Source: Candidatus Onthenecus intestinigallinarum
GTDB taxonomy: Bacteria > Bacillota > Clostridia > Christensenellales > Aristaeellaceae
Assembly: GCA_018713325.1 (NCBI GenBank)
Contig: DVFJ01000006.1
Location: forward strand, 124,001-188,000
Reading direction: 5' to 3'
DNA: 64,000 nucleotides
Below the pieces are notes generated by a model that saw only the letters and a program-made list of their open reading frames with translations, searched no databases and was not told the DNA's origin. Shown in pieces: positions 38,491 through 46,942 of this stretch (its first letter is position 1; each line of letters opens with the position of its first letter). Both the position numbers and the translations under genes were made by a program.

Positions 38491-39423
38491 GTGCGAAGTG
38501 TGTTGACGGATCTGGCGCTGGAGCGCCATCAGATGACGCCCGAGGCGCAGCGGGAGGGCGTGCGGGTGCGCTCGGAGTGCAGCGGGCCGGTCGAGCGGAC
38601 GACCGTGACCATTGAGACGGAGCGCGCGGCGCAGACCATGCAGCGCCCGTGCGGGCAATATGTGACGCTGGGCTTTGAGCAGGCGCCGCAGCTGGACCTG
38701 GAACTTCGCGACGCGCTGCAACGGGAGCTGGCCGCGGCGCTCGCGCCGCTGCTCCCACGCGAGGGGGGCGTGCTGGTGGTGGGGCTGGGCAACCGGCACG
38801 TGACGGCGGACGCCCTGGGGCCGCGCGTGGCCGACGCCACGTTCGTCACGCGCCACCTCAAGCGCCACCTGCCGCCTTCGCTGGCCGGGCGCGTGCGCTC
38901 CGTGTGCGCGGCCGCGCCGGGCGTGCTGGGCGTCACGGGCATGGAGACGGCCGAGGTCGTGCGCGGCATCGTGCGCCACGTGCAGCCCGCGGCCGTCATC
39001 GCCGTGGATGCGCTGGCCGCGCGCGACTCCGCGCGCATCTGCAGCACGATCCAGATCGCCGATACGGGCATTGCGCCCGGATCCGGCGTTGGGAACCACC
39101 GCCAGGGGCTGACGCGGGAGACGCTGGGCGTGCCCGTGATCGCCGTGGGCGTGCCCATGGTCGTCTATGCCGCGACGATCGCGCGCGATGCGTTTGCCTA
39201 TCTCGTGCAGGACGGCGATCCCGGCGCGTGCGAACCCGTCGGCGAGCAGGCCATCGACGCCCTGATTGAGCGCGTGGTGACGCAGCGGCTGGGCGAACTG
39301 GTCGTCACCCCGCGCGAGGTGGACGCCCTGATCGACCACATGGCTGCGGTCGTCGCCTGCGGCATCAACCGGGCGCTGCACCCGCAGCTGGATCCATCGG
39401 AGATCGGACTGCTCATGTCGTAA
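38491..39423 (+). CDS. gpr: GPR endopeptidase (germination protease)
   Basis: Aspartic-like protease of 310 aa that degrades small acid-soluble spore proteins on germination. The N-terminal VLTDLALER matches the pro-sequence cleavage region; GGVLVVGLGNRHVTADALGPRV and IAVDALAARDSARICSTIQIADTGIAPGSG are family signatures, kept here in shortened form. The start is GTG 38491 with a weak AAGGCGG upstream; earlier codons lie in a low-similarity stretch. GCATA at about 38435 with CAGAAT 18 bases later vaguely resembles a sigma-G promoter. spoIIP follows 46 bp later, the standard gpr-spoIIP pair. Confidence 0.95.
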   Translation: MRSVLTDLALERHQMTPEAQREGVRVRSECSGPVERTTVTIETERAAQTMQRPCGQYVTLGFEQAPQLDLELRDALQRELAAALAPLLPREGGVLVVGLGNRHVTADALGPRVADATFVTRHLKRHLPPSLAGRVRSVCAAAPGVLGVTGMETAEVVRGIVRHVQPAAVIAVDALAARDSARICSTIQIADTGIAPGSGVGNHRQGLTRETLGVPVIAVGVPMVVYAATIARDAFAYLVQDGDPGACEPVGEQAIDALIERVVTQRLGELVVTPREVDALIDHMAAVVACGINRALHPQLDPSEIGLLMS

Positions 39424-39469
39424 GGCAGCCGAGCGCGCATATGGTTTTGGGAAAGGGCGGGGATTACAA

Positions 39470-40354
39470 GTGAACAGGACAGGATGGAAAAGGCATGCGC
39501 ACGCGCTGGGTGCGATGGCACTGGCGTGCGCGCTATGGCTGGCAGGGGACACCTGCCGTCCCGCGGCGGCGGAAGCCGCCTGGGACAACCTCTTTGCCCT
39601 GCCGTCGCCGCAGGCGACGGAAAAGGCATATGAGACCGAACCCGAGGAGGTGCCCGCGCCGGGCGACGTGCGCATCGAGGTCGTGCGCCACGAGCGGGAG
39701 CCGGGCGAGCCGCGGCGCGTGCTGATCTACCATACCCATACCTGGGAGGCCTATGAGCCAACAGAGGAGGATACATATACGCCCACAGAGCGCTGGCGCA
39801 CGAAGGACAACCAGCACAACGTCGTGCGCGTGGGGGAGGAGCTGGCCCGGGAGCTGACGGCGCTGGGCTTTGAGGTCGTGCACGACACCACCGCGCACGA
39901 GCCGCCCAACCTGGACACCGCCTACACGCGCTCTCTGCAGACGCTGGAGGCCTACAGCGCGCGCGGCGAGACGTTCGACTGCTACATCGATCTGCACCGG
40001 GATGCCTATGTGGAGTCGATGGCGGGCAGCAACAGCGTGCAGGATGGCGGCAAGAGCCTGCCGCACATCATGCTGCTCATCGGCACGGGCACGGGCACCT
40101 CGGGCGGCGAGGCGTTTGCACAGAAGCCCAACTGGCAGGTCAACATCGTGCTCGCCCAGAAGATCACCGACGCGCTGAACGCGCAGGTCGAGGGACTGGC
40201 CTATCCGGTCAAGACAAAGACCGGACGGTTCAATCAGCACGTCTCGGAGGGCGCGGTGCTCATCGAGGTGGGCAACAACATGAACACGCTGCGCGAGGCG
40301 CTGGACGCCATGCCCTACCTCGCGCGCGCCATCGACGAGGCGACGCGTTCGTAA
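39470..40354 (+). CDS. spoIIP: Stage II sporulation protein P
   Basis: Peptidoglycan amidase/endopeptidase of 294 aa, part of the SpoIIDMP engulfment machine. An N-terminal hydrophobic segment (about 10-28) is a signal or anchor. The catalytic domain begins RRVLIYHTHTWEAYEP, the SpoIIP hallmark with the zinc-binding His; DCYIDLHRDAY supplies a further His and Asp region and AVLIEVGNNMNTLREAL the C-terminal Glu. Length is a little short for the family. The start is GTG 39470, preceded by AAAGGGCGGGG. Confidence 0.93.
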   Translation: MNRTGWKRHAHALGAMALACALWLAGDTCRPAAAEAAWDNLFALPSPQATEKAYETEPEEVPAPGDVRIEVVRHEREPGEPRRVLIYHTHTWEAYEPTEEDTYTPTERWRTKDNQHNVVRVGEELARELTALGFEVVHDTTAHEPPNLDTAYTRSLQTLEAYSARGETFDCYIDLHRDAYVESMAGSNSVQDGGKSLPHIMLLIGTGTGTSGGEAFAQKPNWQVNIVLAQKITDALNAQVEGLAYPVKTKTGRFNQHVSEGAVLIEVGNNMNTLREALDAMPYLARAIDEATRS

Positions 40355-40362
40355 ACGCCGGG

Positions 40363-40391
40363 TTGGCAACCGGCGCAAAGTGCGCTATAAT
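40363..40391 (+). promoter_or_regulatory. Sigma-A promoter for murI
   Basis: TTGGCA (40363-40368), 17-bp spacer, TATAAT (40386-40391), 30 bp before the glutamate racemase start. Confidence 0.88.
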
Positions 40392-40420
40392 GGGAATCAT
40401 CACAGATGAGGAGCACCGAT

Positions 40421-41185
40421 ATGAACTGGGATAAAGACGCGCCCGTGGGCATCTTCGACTCGGGCGTCGGCGGCATCAGCGTGCTGCGGGAGGCCGTCCG
40501 GCTGCTGCCCCGCGAGCGCTTCCTGTATTATGGCGACACGGCCTACGCCCCCTACGGCACCAAGACGCCCCAGCAGGTCCTGCAGCGCGTGCAGGCGGTC
40601 GTGGATCTTCTCCTTGCGCGCGGCATCAAGGCGCTCGTCATCGCCTGCAACACCGCCACCGGCGTGGCGGCCCAGGCATTGCGCGATCGCCTGGACATCC
40701 CCGTCATCGGCATGGAGCCCGCGCTCAAGCCAGCCTCGCTGTTGCGTCACGGCGGCTGCGTGCTGGTGATGGCCACACCCGTCACGCTCTCGCAGGAGAA
40801 GTTCCTCAGTCTCATGGCTCGCTATGGCGAGGGCGCCGTGGCGCTGCCCTGTCCGGGGTTGATGGAGTTCGTCGAGCGCGGCGAGACGGACAGCCCGGCG
40901 CTGGAGGACTATCTGCAGCGCCTGTTCCAGCCGTTCAGGGCGCGTCAGGTCGACAGCGTCGTGCTCGGCTGCACGCACTACGCCTTCCTGCGCGAGCAGA
41001 TCGCGCGGCATTTTCCGGCAGGAACCGTCCTCGTCGACGGCAACGAGGGCACGGTGCGCCAGCTGCGCAGGCGGCTGGAGGAGACCGGCCTGCTGCGCGA
41101 AGCGGGCGAGGGGAGCGTGACGCTGGAGACCTCCTGCGATCTCCCCGAAGTGATCGAACAGATGCGCCGTTTGCTTTGGATGTGA
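40421..41185 (+). CDS. murI: Glutamate racemase
   Basis: Cofactor-independent racemase, 254 aa, supplying D-glutamate for peptidoglycan. The opening GIFDSGVGGISVL and the two catalytic cysteines in VIACNTATG and VLGCTHYAFL are present, together with GDTAYAPYG. ATG 40421 is 7 bases after GAGGAG; an ATG five codons earlier lies too close to the transcription start. It is a single-gene transcript from its own promoter. Confidence 0.97.
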   Translation: MNWDKDAPVGIFDSGVGGISVLREAVRLLPRERFLYYGDTAYAPYGTKTPQQVLQRVQAVVDLLLARGIKALVIACNTATGVAAQALRDRLDIPVIGMEPALKPASLLRHGGCVLVMATPVTLSQEKFLSLMARYGEGAVALPCPGLMEFVERGETDSPALEDYLQRLFQPFRARQVDSVVLGCTHYAFLREQIARHFPAGTVLVDGNEGTVRQLRRRLEETGLLREAGEGSVTLETSCDLPEVIEQMRRLLWM

Positions 41186-41511
41186 CGGCAGGTCGTGCGC
41201 CTCGGACGCCAGACGCGTTCGGGGCGCGTTTTGATGTCTTCAAAGAACCGAATGATCTGCGAAGATGGGGAGGTGAAAATCCGGAATATGACGAACCTTC
41301 ATGTCTGCATACAAAAAAAGAATTCTACATTATGAGAAAAAATTCACGTTTGGACAAAAAAACTTTGCTTTTTTGTGCGTTTACGGTATAATGGAATACA
41401 GTTGGCGCACAGCAGGACGAAAATGCGGCGCGCCGGATGAATCGGCTTGGCCGAAACATTCATCGGCATCCGCCCCGCGCGGGCAGAATGCAGAAAATAG
41501 GAGGATGGAGC
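41186..41511 (+). other. Intergenic region with EF-G-like promoter and structured leader, no gene
   Basis: No coding sequence is convincing here. The first part has a weak 5-bp hairpin (ACGCG 41213-41217 with CGCGT 41225-41229, then TTTT) that may end murI. From 41280 to 41395 the DNA is much more A+T-rich than its surroundings. After the promoter, a hairpin in the leader pairs GATGAAT (41436-41442) with ATTCATC (41458-41464) and, inside, CGGC with GCCG. Confidence 0.5.
41365..41393 (+). promoter_or_regulatory. Sigma-A promoter for the EF-G-like gene
   Basis: TTTGCT (41365-41370), 17-bp spacer, TATAAT (41388-41393), giving a leader of about 110 nt. Confidence 0.7.
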
Positions 41512-43596
41512 ATGCAGGACTACTTGGCTAAGGACATTCGGAACATTGCGGTACTCGGTCATGGCAGCGAGGGCAAGACGACGCTGGTAGAGGCGATGCT
41601 GTTTGCCTCCGGCGCCATCGACCGTCAGGGGCGCGTGGAGGACGGCACCACGGCATCCGACTACGATCCCGAGGAGATCAAGCGCCACATCTCGATCAGC
41701 GCGTCCGTCGTGCCGGTCGAGTTCTCCAAGAAGAAGGTCAACTTCATCGACGTGCCCGGCTACTTCGACTTCATCGGCGAGACCGTGGGCCCGCTGCGCG
41801 CGGTCGAGGGCGTGCTGATCGTCATCGGCGCGCCGTCCGGCATCACCACCGGCGCGGAGAAGGCCTGGAACAACGCCAAGCGCAACAACCTGGCCAAGTT
41901 TATCGCCGTCAACCAGATGGACCGCGAGCACGTGGACTTCCGCAAGACGCTCGACGCGCTGCGCGAGAAGTACGGCTCGTGCATCATCCCCATGGTGCTG
42001 CCCATCGGCGAAGGCCCGAACTTCAAGGGCATCGTCGACGTGCTCAGCGGCAAGGCGTTTGAGGGCAGCGGCAAGAACATGCATGAAATCCCCGTGCCCG
42101 AAAACATGAAGGCGGACGTCGAAGAGGCCATCGAGGCCTGCCGCGAGGCCGCGGCGTCCACGGCGGAGGACCTGATGGAGAAGTACTTCTCCGAGGGCGA
42201 GCTGACGGATGAGGAGATGATGCGCGGCCTGTCCGCCGGCATCTACGACGGCTCCGTGGTGCCGGTCGCGCCGGTCTCGGCGACGACGGGCATCGGCGTG
42301 GCGCCGCTGCTGCACGCGCTGGCGATGTACATGCCCTCGCCGCTGGGCCATTCGTTCCATGGCGTCAACCCCAAGACCGGCTCCGTGCACGTGCGCCACT
42401 GCGACCTGAACGAGTCGTTCACCGCGCAGGTGTTCAAGACCATCGCCGACCCGTTCGTCGGCAAGCTGTCGCTGATCAAGGTCATCTCCGGCACGCTGTC
42501 CGCCGGCGCGGCGCTGTTCAACGCCAACAGTGAAAAGCTGGAAAAGGCGGCGAGCATCTTCACCGTGCGCGGCAAGAAGCAGACGCCCGTCAACACGCTC
42601 TATGCGGGCGACATCGGCGCGCTGTCCAAGCTGCAATACACCAACACCGGCGACAGCCTGTGCGAGGTCAACAAGGTCGTCAAGTATGACCCGCTCGAGT
42701 TCCCGCACACGCAGATGTCCATGGCCATCGCCGCCAAGAAGGCGGGTGAGGAGGACAAGGTCTTCTCCGGCCTGTCCCGCCTGATGGAGGAGGATCCCTC
42801 CCTGCGCCTGGAAAAGAATGTCGAGACGACTGAGAGCCTGCTGTGCGGCCAGGGCGAGTTGCACCTGGAGGTCACCCGTCAGAAGCTGGCCAGCAAGTTC
42901 GGCGCGGAGGCCGTGCTGCGCGAGCCGCGCATTCCGTACCGCGAGTCCATCCGCAAGACCATCAAGGCGGAGGGCCGCCACAAGAAGCAGTCCGGCGGCC
43001 ACGGCCAGTACGGCCACGTCTGGATCGAGTTCTCCCCGCTGGAGGACAGTTCGCAGGACTTCGAGTTCGTCGACGCGGTCGTCGGCGGCGTCGTGCCGCG
43101 CAACTTCATCCCGTCCGTCGAGAAGGGCCTGCGCGAGAACCTCACCAAGGGCGTCCTGGCGGGCTACCCGATGGTCGGCCTGCGCGCCAAGCTGTACGAC
43201 GGCTCCTATCACGCGGTTGACTCCTCTGAAATGGCGTTCAAGACGGCGGCCCGCCTGGCCTATAAGAAGTGCATTGACGCCAGCCCCGTGCTGCTGGAGC
43301 CGATCTATCACGTCGAGGTGCTCGTGCCCGACGAGTACATGGGCGATATCATCGGCGACATGAACAAACGCCGCGGCCGCATCCTGGGTATGAACCCGGA
43401 GGACGGCATGCAGCAGATCGTCGCGGAGGTGCCGCTGGCCGAGATGACCAAGTACGCCACGGACCTGCGCTCCATGACGCAGGCCAAGGGCTCCTACACC
43501 ATGAACTTCGAGCGCTATGAAGAGGTGCCGCAGATGATCGCCGCCAAGATCATCGAGGAGCACAAGCAGAGCGGCTCGGATGACGACGACGAATAA
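41512..43596 (+). CDS. Elongation factor G-like GTPase
   Basis: Translation-factor GTPase of 694 aa with all EF-G domains: G domain (about 8-270), domain II, III, IV (about 470-600; GGHGQYGHVWIEF) and V (YHVEVLVPDEYMGDIIGDMNKRRG). It belongs to the EF-G-like subgroup common in Clostridia rather than the fusA of the str operon: G1 is GHGSEGKTTL instead of AHVDAGKTT, G3 is DVPGYFDF with Tyr where the catalytic His of DTPGHVDF sits, and G4 is NQMD instead of NKMD. Its exact role in translocation or recycling is unknown. AGGAGG precedes ATG 41512. The acidic C-terminal tail ends in DDDDE. Confidence 0.9.
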   Translation: MQDYLAKDIRNIAVLGHGSEGKTTLVEAMLFASGAIDRQGRVEDGTTASDYDPEEIKRHISISASVVPVEFSKKKVNFIDVPGYFDFIGETVGPLRAVEGVLIVIGAPSGITTGAEKAWNNAKRNNLAKFIAVNQMDREHVDFRKTLDALREKYGSCIIPMVLPIGEGPNFKGIVDVLSGKAFEGSGKNMHEIPVPENMKADVEEAIEACREAAASTAEDLMEKYFSEGELTDEEMMRGLSAGIYDGSVVPVAPVSATTGIGVAPLLHALAMYMPSPLGHSFHGVNPKTGSVHVRHCDLNESFTAQVFKTIADPFVGKLSLIKVISGTLSAGAALFNANSEKLEKAASIFTVRGKKQTPVNTLYAGDIGALSKLQYTNTGDSLCEVNKVVKYDPLEFPHTQMSMAIAAKKAGEEDKVFSGLSRLMEEDPSLRLEKNVETTESLLCGQGELHLEVTRQKLASKFGAEAVLREPRIPYRESIRKTIKAEGRHKKQSGGHGQYGHVWIEFSPLEDSSQDFEFVDAVVGGVVPRNFIPSVEKGLRENLTKGVLAGYPMVGLRAKLYDGSYHAVDSSEMAFKTAARLAYKKCIDASPVLLEPIYHVEVLVPDEYMGDIIGDMNKRRGRILGMNPEDGMQQIVAEVPLAEMTKYATDLRSMTQAKGSYTMNFERYEEVPQMIAAKIIEEHKQSGSDDDDE

Positions 43597-43606
43597 GATT
43601 GCCTTT

Positions 43607-43644
43607 GGGCCGAAGCGATTGCTTCGGCCCCTTTACATCTTTTT
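43607..43644 (+). terminator. Rho-independent terminator after the EF-G-like gene
   Basis: Perfect 10-bp stem (43607-43616 with 43621-43630), GATT loop, then CTTTACATCTTTTT. Confidence 0.82.
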
Positions 43645-43646
43645 CA

Positions 43647-43675
43647 TTGTTGTCGATCGCCAAATGTGGTAAAAT
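43647..43675 (+). promoter_or_regulatory. Sigma-A promoter for the PfkB-type kinase operon
   Basis: TTGTTG (43647-43652), 17-bp spacer, TAAAAT (43670-43675). Confidence 0.72.
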
Positions 43676-43708
43676 AGAGGCGCCAAGACCATACCCGGGA
43701 GGAATAGG

Positions 43709-44638
43709 ATGATTACATCGGTATGCCTGAACCCGAGCATCGACCGGACCGTGCAGGTGCAGGGCTTTGCGGTCGGCGCGACCAACCGCATTCTCCGCGA
43801 GCAGAGCGAGGGGCGCGGCAAAGGCGTCAACGTCGCGCTGACCGCCAGCGCGCTGGGCCTGCAGACCTGCTGTACCGGCCTCCTGGGCGAGGACAACGCG
43901 CGTCTGATCCTCGAGCCGCTTGAACGCCTGGGCGTGCGCGAGCGTTTCGTGCGCCAGCGCGGTGCGGTGCGCACCAACCTCAAGATCCAGGATGTGGAGC
44001 ACCGCGCCATCACCGAACTCAACGAGCCCGGCGCGCCCGTGCAGGAGGAGGGGCTCGTCGCCGTCGCCGCACAGGTCGAGGAGCTGGCGCAAAAGAGCGA
44101 GTACCTCGTGCTCACGGGCAGCCTGCCGCCGGGATGCCCCGCCTCCATCTATCGCATGCTCATGCTGCGCGTGGCCGGATCGAAGTGCCGCTGCGTGCTC
44201 GACGCCAGCGGAGCGAGCCTGACCGACGGCATCCTGGGCCGCCCCTTCCTGGTCAAGCCCAACCTGCAGGAGCTGGAGCAGGCCGCTGGCTGCAAGCTGA
44301 CGACGCTGCGCGAGATCCGCGCGCAGGCGCTGGACTTCATCGCGCAGGGCGTGCAGATTGTCGTCGTCTCCATGGGCGCAGGCGGCGCGCTGCTGACAGA
44401 CGGCAGAACCACGCTGTATGCGCCGTCCCTGCCCGTGGGCGTTCATTCCACCGTCGGCGCGGGCGACGCGATGGTCGCGGGGCTGATTCGCGGATTCGGC
44501 GAGGGCATGGACCTGAAGGAGGCGCTGCGCTGTGGCGTTGCGGCTGCGGCTGCGGCGGTCTCCAGCGAGCGGGGATGCCTGTTTGAACGTTCGGCCTACG
44601 AACAGCTGCTTTCGCGCGTCGATGTGGGGCGCGTGTGA
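43709..44638 (+). CDS. 1-phosphofructokinase-family hexose kinase (PfkB)
   Basis: Ribokinase-fold sugar-phosphate kinase of 309 aa in the FruK/LacC group, which phosphorylates fructose-1-P or tagatose-6-P. The N-terminus MITSVCLNPSIDRTVQV and GRGKGVNVALTASALG are the first signature; HSTVGAGDAMVAGLI near 250 is the ATP/anion-hole signature with the catalytic Asp. GGGAGGAA precedes ATG 43709. No PTS transporter gene adjoins, so the substrate cannot be fixed. The stop overlaps the GNAT start. Confidence 0.88.
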   Translation: MITSVCLNPSIDRTVQVQGFAVGATNRILREQSEGRGKGVNVALTASALGLQTCCTGLLGEDNARLILEPLERLGVRERFVRQRGAVRTNLKIQDVEHRAITELNEPGAPVQEEGLVAVAAQVEELAQKSEYLVLTGSLPPGCPASIYRMLMLRVAGSKCRCVLDASGASLTDGILGRPFLVKPNLQELEQAAGCKLTTLREIRAQALDFIAQGVQIVVVSMGAGGALLTDGRTTLYAPSLPVGVHSTVGAGDAMVAGLIRGFGEGMDLKEALRCGVAAAAAAVSSERGCLFERSAYEQLLSRVDVGRV

Positions 44639-45117
44639 TGCGGTTTGCGGGCTTTCTGGCCGTCGGCGTGCCGCACGACGGGACGGTCGAGCTGCACCTG
44701 CGCGCCACGCTGCCGGCCCTGCCGGGCGCGCAGCGCGTGCCCTGCTATACCTTTGACATCTACCCGCCGCACGGGCGCGAGCCCGCCGGCATGGCGTGCC
44801 TGCGCGTGGGGGACAGCCCACTGATCGCCTATGCGGGGCATATCGGCTATGCCGTCGAGCCGGCGTTTCGCGGCCGGCACTATGCCGAGCATGCCGTTCG
44901 CCTGCTGCTGCCGCTCGCCTGGCGGCACGGCATGGAGCGCGTGCTCATCACCGCCGCGCCCGAAAACGCCGCCTCGCGCCGCACCTGCGAGCGCCTGGGC
45001 GCGCGCCTGCTCGACGAGGTCGCCGTGCCGCCCGACTGCGAGATGTACCAGAGCGGCGCGCGCTCGCGCGTGCGCTATGTCATCGACAATCCATATGAGG
45101 AGCGTGACCCCAGATGA
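44638..45117 (+). CDS. GNAT family N-acetyltransferase
   Basis: Acyltransferase of 159 aa. The acetyl-CoA site is visible as IGYAVEPAFRGRHYAEHAVRL (near 75-95) and the later VLITAAPENAASRRTCERLGAR is the usual beta4-alpha4 block of GNAT enzymes. The N-terminus is longer and less typical. The start, ATG 44638, overlaps the kinase stop, and the stop overlaps the cyclase start (ATGA), so the three genes are coupled. The substrate is unknown. Confidence 0.85.
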   Translation: MRFAGFLAVGVPHDGTVELHLRATLPALPGAQRVPCYTFDIYPPHGREPAGMACLRVGDSPLIAYAGHIGYAVEPAFRGRHYAEHAVRLLLPLAWRHGMERVLITAAPENAASRRTCERLGARLLDEVAVPPDCEMYQSGARSRVRYVIDNPYEERDPR

Positions 45118-45737
45118 TCGATATTTCCGTACCCCTGCATAACGGCATGTTGCAATATCCCGGAGATCCGGCCTACCGGCGGGACTGGTGGTACCGCATG
45201 GACGAGGGGAAGAACTGCAATGTGTCCCTGCTGCACCTGTGCGCGCACACGGGTACGCACATGGACGCGCCGTTCCACTTTTTGCAGGATGGCGTGACGC
45301 TGGACGCCCTGCCACCCGAGCGGTTCATGGGCGTATGCCGCGTGGTGGACCTGCGCGGCCGGCCCGTCATCGACGCGGCGGACGTGGACGCGGTCGATCC
45401 GCAGCCCGGCGAGCGGCTGCTGTTCAAGACGGACAACGCGGACGGCATGCGCCGGGATGATTTCAACCCCGACTATGTGGCCCTGACGCCGGCGGCCGCG
45501 CGGCGGCTCGCCGAGCGAGGCGTCGCGGCGGTCGGCATCGACTACCTGTCCGTAGAGCCCTACGGGCAGGACGGACAGACACACCGCGCGCTGCTCGAGG
45601 GCGGCATTGTCGTCTACGAGGGATACGACGTGTCGTCCGTTCCGGCCGGCATGTACAATCTGATTGCGTTGCCAATCCTCGTGCAGGATAGCGACGGCGC
45701 ACCCTGCCGGATGCTCTTGCAGGAAATCGACAAATGA
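45114..45737 (+). CDS. Cyclase family protein (kynurenine formamidase-like)
   Basis: Metal-dependent hydrolase of 207 aa in the putative cyclase/KynB family. The zinc-binding signature HTGTHMDAPFHF lies near residue 44, with FKTDNAD and VGIDYLSVEP further on. Members hydrolyse N-formylkynurenine or isatin, or have unknown amide substrates; no tryptophan-catabolism genes are nearby, so the substrate is open. It is the last gene of the PfkB-GNAT-cyclase unit. Confidence 0.88.
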   Translation: MIDISVPLHNGMLQYPGDPAYRRDWWYRMDEGKNCNVSLLHLCAHTGTHMDAPFHFLQDGVTLDALPPERFMGVCRVVDLRGRPVIDAADVDAVDPQPGERLLFKTDNADGMRRDDFNPDYVALTPAAARRLAERGVAAVGIDYLSVEPYGQDGQTHRALLEGGIVVYEGYDVSSVPAGMYNLIALPILVQDSDGAPCRMLLQEIDK

Positions 45738-45750
45738 TGGGCAAACGCTC

Positions 45751-45778
45751 TTGAATTTTCCTGAAATTGTGCTATAAT
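45751..45778 (+). promoter_or_regulatory. Sigma-A promoter for galE
   Basis: TTGAAT (45751-45756), 16-bp spacer, extended TGC-TATAAT (45773-45778). Confidence 0.82.
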
Positions 45779-45790
45779 AAAGATGCGTGA

Positions 45791-45817
45791 AATTAACGCA
45801 ATTAACGCATTTACGCA
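45791..45817 (+). repeat. Short tandem repeat in the galE leader
   Basis: Two exact direct copies of AATTAACGC (45791-45799 and 45800-45808) followed by a diverged third (ATTTACGCA). An inverted TGCGT lies just upstream (45784-45788). The cluster is at and just after the expected transcription start, a place for an operator. Confidence 0.55.
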
Positions 45818-45865
45818 TCGCGCCCAGCTACGGGGAACACGGACAGACACGAGGAGGAAATGATC

Positions 45866-46879
45866 GTGAACATCTTGCTGACAGGCGGAGCCGGTTTCAT
45901 TGGGACCCATACGTGCGTCGAGCTGCTTTCCAGCGGCCATGACGTCGTCATCGCGGACAACTTCTATAACAGCAGCCCCGAGGCGGTGCGCCGTGTGGAG
46001 GAGATCACCGGGCGCAGCGTCAAGCTCTACGACATCGACGTGTGCGATCCGGCCAAGGTCGACGCGCTCTTTGCGGAGAATCAGATCGACGCGGTGATTC
46101 ACTTTGCGGCCTACAAGGCGGTGGGCGAGTCCGTCTCCAAGCCGCTGGAGTACTACCGCAACAACCTGGACTGCACGTTGACCGTCTGCGAGGCCATGCG
46201 CCGCCACGGCGTCAAGCGCTTCATCTTCAGCTCCTCCGCCACGGTGTATGGCATCCCCGACCACATGCCGCTGGACGAGACCATGCCCACGAGCTGCACC
46301 AATCCCTACGGCTGGACGAAGTACATGAACGAGCGCATCCTGACCGATATCGCCAAGGCGAATCCGGAATGGTCGGTCGTGCTGCTGCGCTACTTCAACC
46401 CCATCGGTGCGCACGAGAGCGGCCGCATCGGCGAGATGCCCAACGGCATCCCGAACAACCTGCTGCCCTACATCACGCAGGTGGCGGCGGGTAAGCTGGA
46501 TCACCTGAGCGTGTTCGGCAACGACTATCCGACGCACGACGGCACGGGCGTGCGCGACTACATCCACGTGGTCGACCTGGCCAAGGGCCACGTCGCGGCC
46601 GCCGCCTACGCCCAGACGCACACGGGCGTGGAGGTCATCAACCTGGGCACCGGCACGGGCTACAGCGTGCTGGACATCGTGCACGCGTTCGAGCGCGTCA
46701 ACGGCGTGAAGGTGCCCTACCAGATCGTACCGCGCCGCCCGGGCGACATCGCCGAGTGCTGGGCCGATCCGAAGAAGGCCAAGGAGTTGCTGGGCTGGCA
46801 GGCCGAAAAGAACCTGGAGGACATGTGCCGCGACTCCTGGAGATGGCAGTCGCAGAACCCTAACGGCTACGCCGACTGA
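45866..46879 (+). CDS. galE: UDP-glucose 4-epimerase
   Basis: Extended short-chain dehydrogenase of 337 aa interconverting UDP-glucose and UDP-galactose. NAD binds at ILLTGGAGFIGTHT; the catalytic Ser/Tyr/Lys are in SSSATVYG and NPYGWTKYMNE; DGTGVRDYIHVVDLAKGH is the usual GalE segment. I chose GTG 45866 because GGAGG ends 8 bases before it; ATG 45860 is only 2 bases from the GGAGG and so less likely. No gal operon partners adjoin; the product probably serves envelope polysaccharides or galactose use. Confidence 0.96.
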   Translation: MNILLTGGAGFIGTHTCVELLSSGHDVVIADNFYNSSPEAVRRVEEITGRSVKLYDIDVCDPAKVDALFAENQIDAVIHFAAYKAVGESVSKPLEYYRNNLDCTLTVCEAMRRHGVKRFIFSSSATVYGIPDHMPLDETMPTSCTNPYGWTKYMNERILTDIAKANPEWSVVLLRYFNPIGAHESGRIGEMPNGIPNNLLPYITQVAAGKLDHLSVFGNDYPTHDGTGVRDYIHVVDLAKGHVAAAAYAQTHTGVEVINLGTGTGYSVLDIVHAFERVNGVKVPYQIVPRRPGDIAECWADPKKAKELLGWQAEKNLEDMCRDSWRWQSQNPNGYAD

Positions 46880-46894
46880 TTTCCCGTCGCATAC

Positions 46895-46937
46895 AAAAAA
46901 GGCGCCGCACCGGTTGCAGACCGGTTGCGGCGCTTTT
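46895..46937. terminator. Bidirectional terminator between galE and the YgiQ gene
   Basis: 8-bp outer stem (46902-46909 with 46926-46933) and an inner CCGG/CCGG pair, with TTTT on the plus side and a run of six T on the minus side. Confidence 0.85.
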
Positions 46938-46942
46938 GCGCG

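Noticed and set aside
41176-41531. 70-75-codon frames between murI and the EF-G-like gene
   Set aside because: No ribosome binding site, composition unlike neighbours, and they cross the promoter and leader hairpin.
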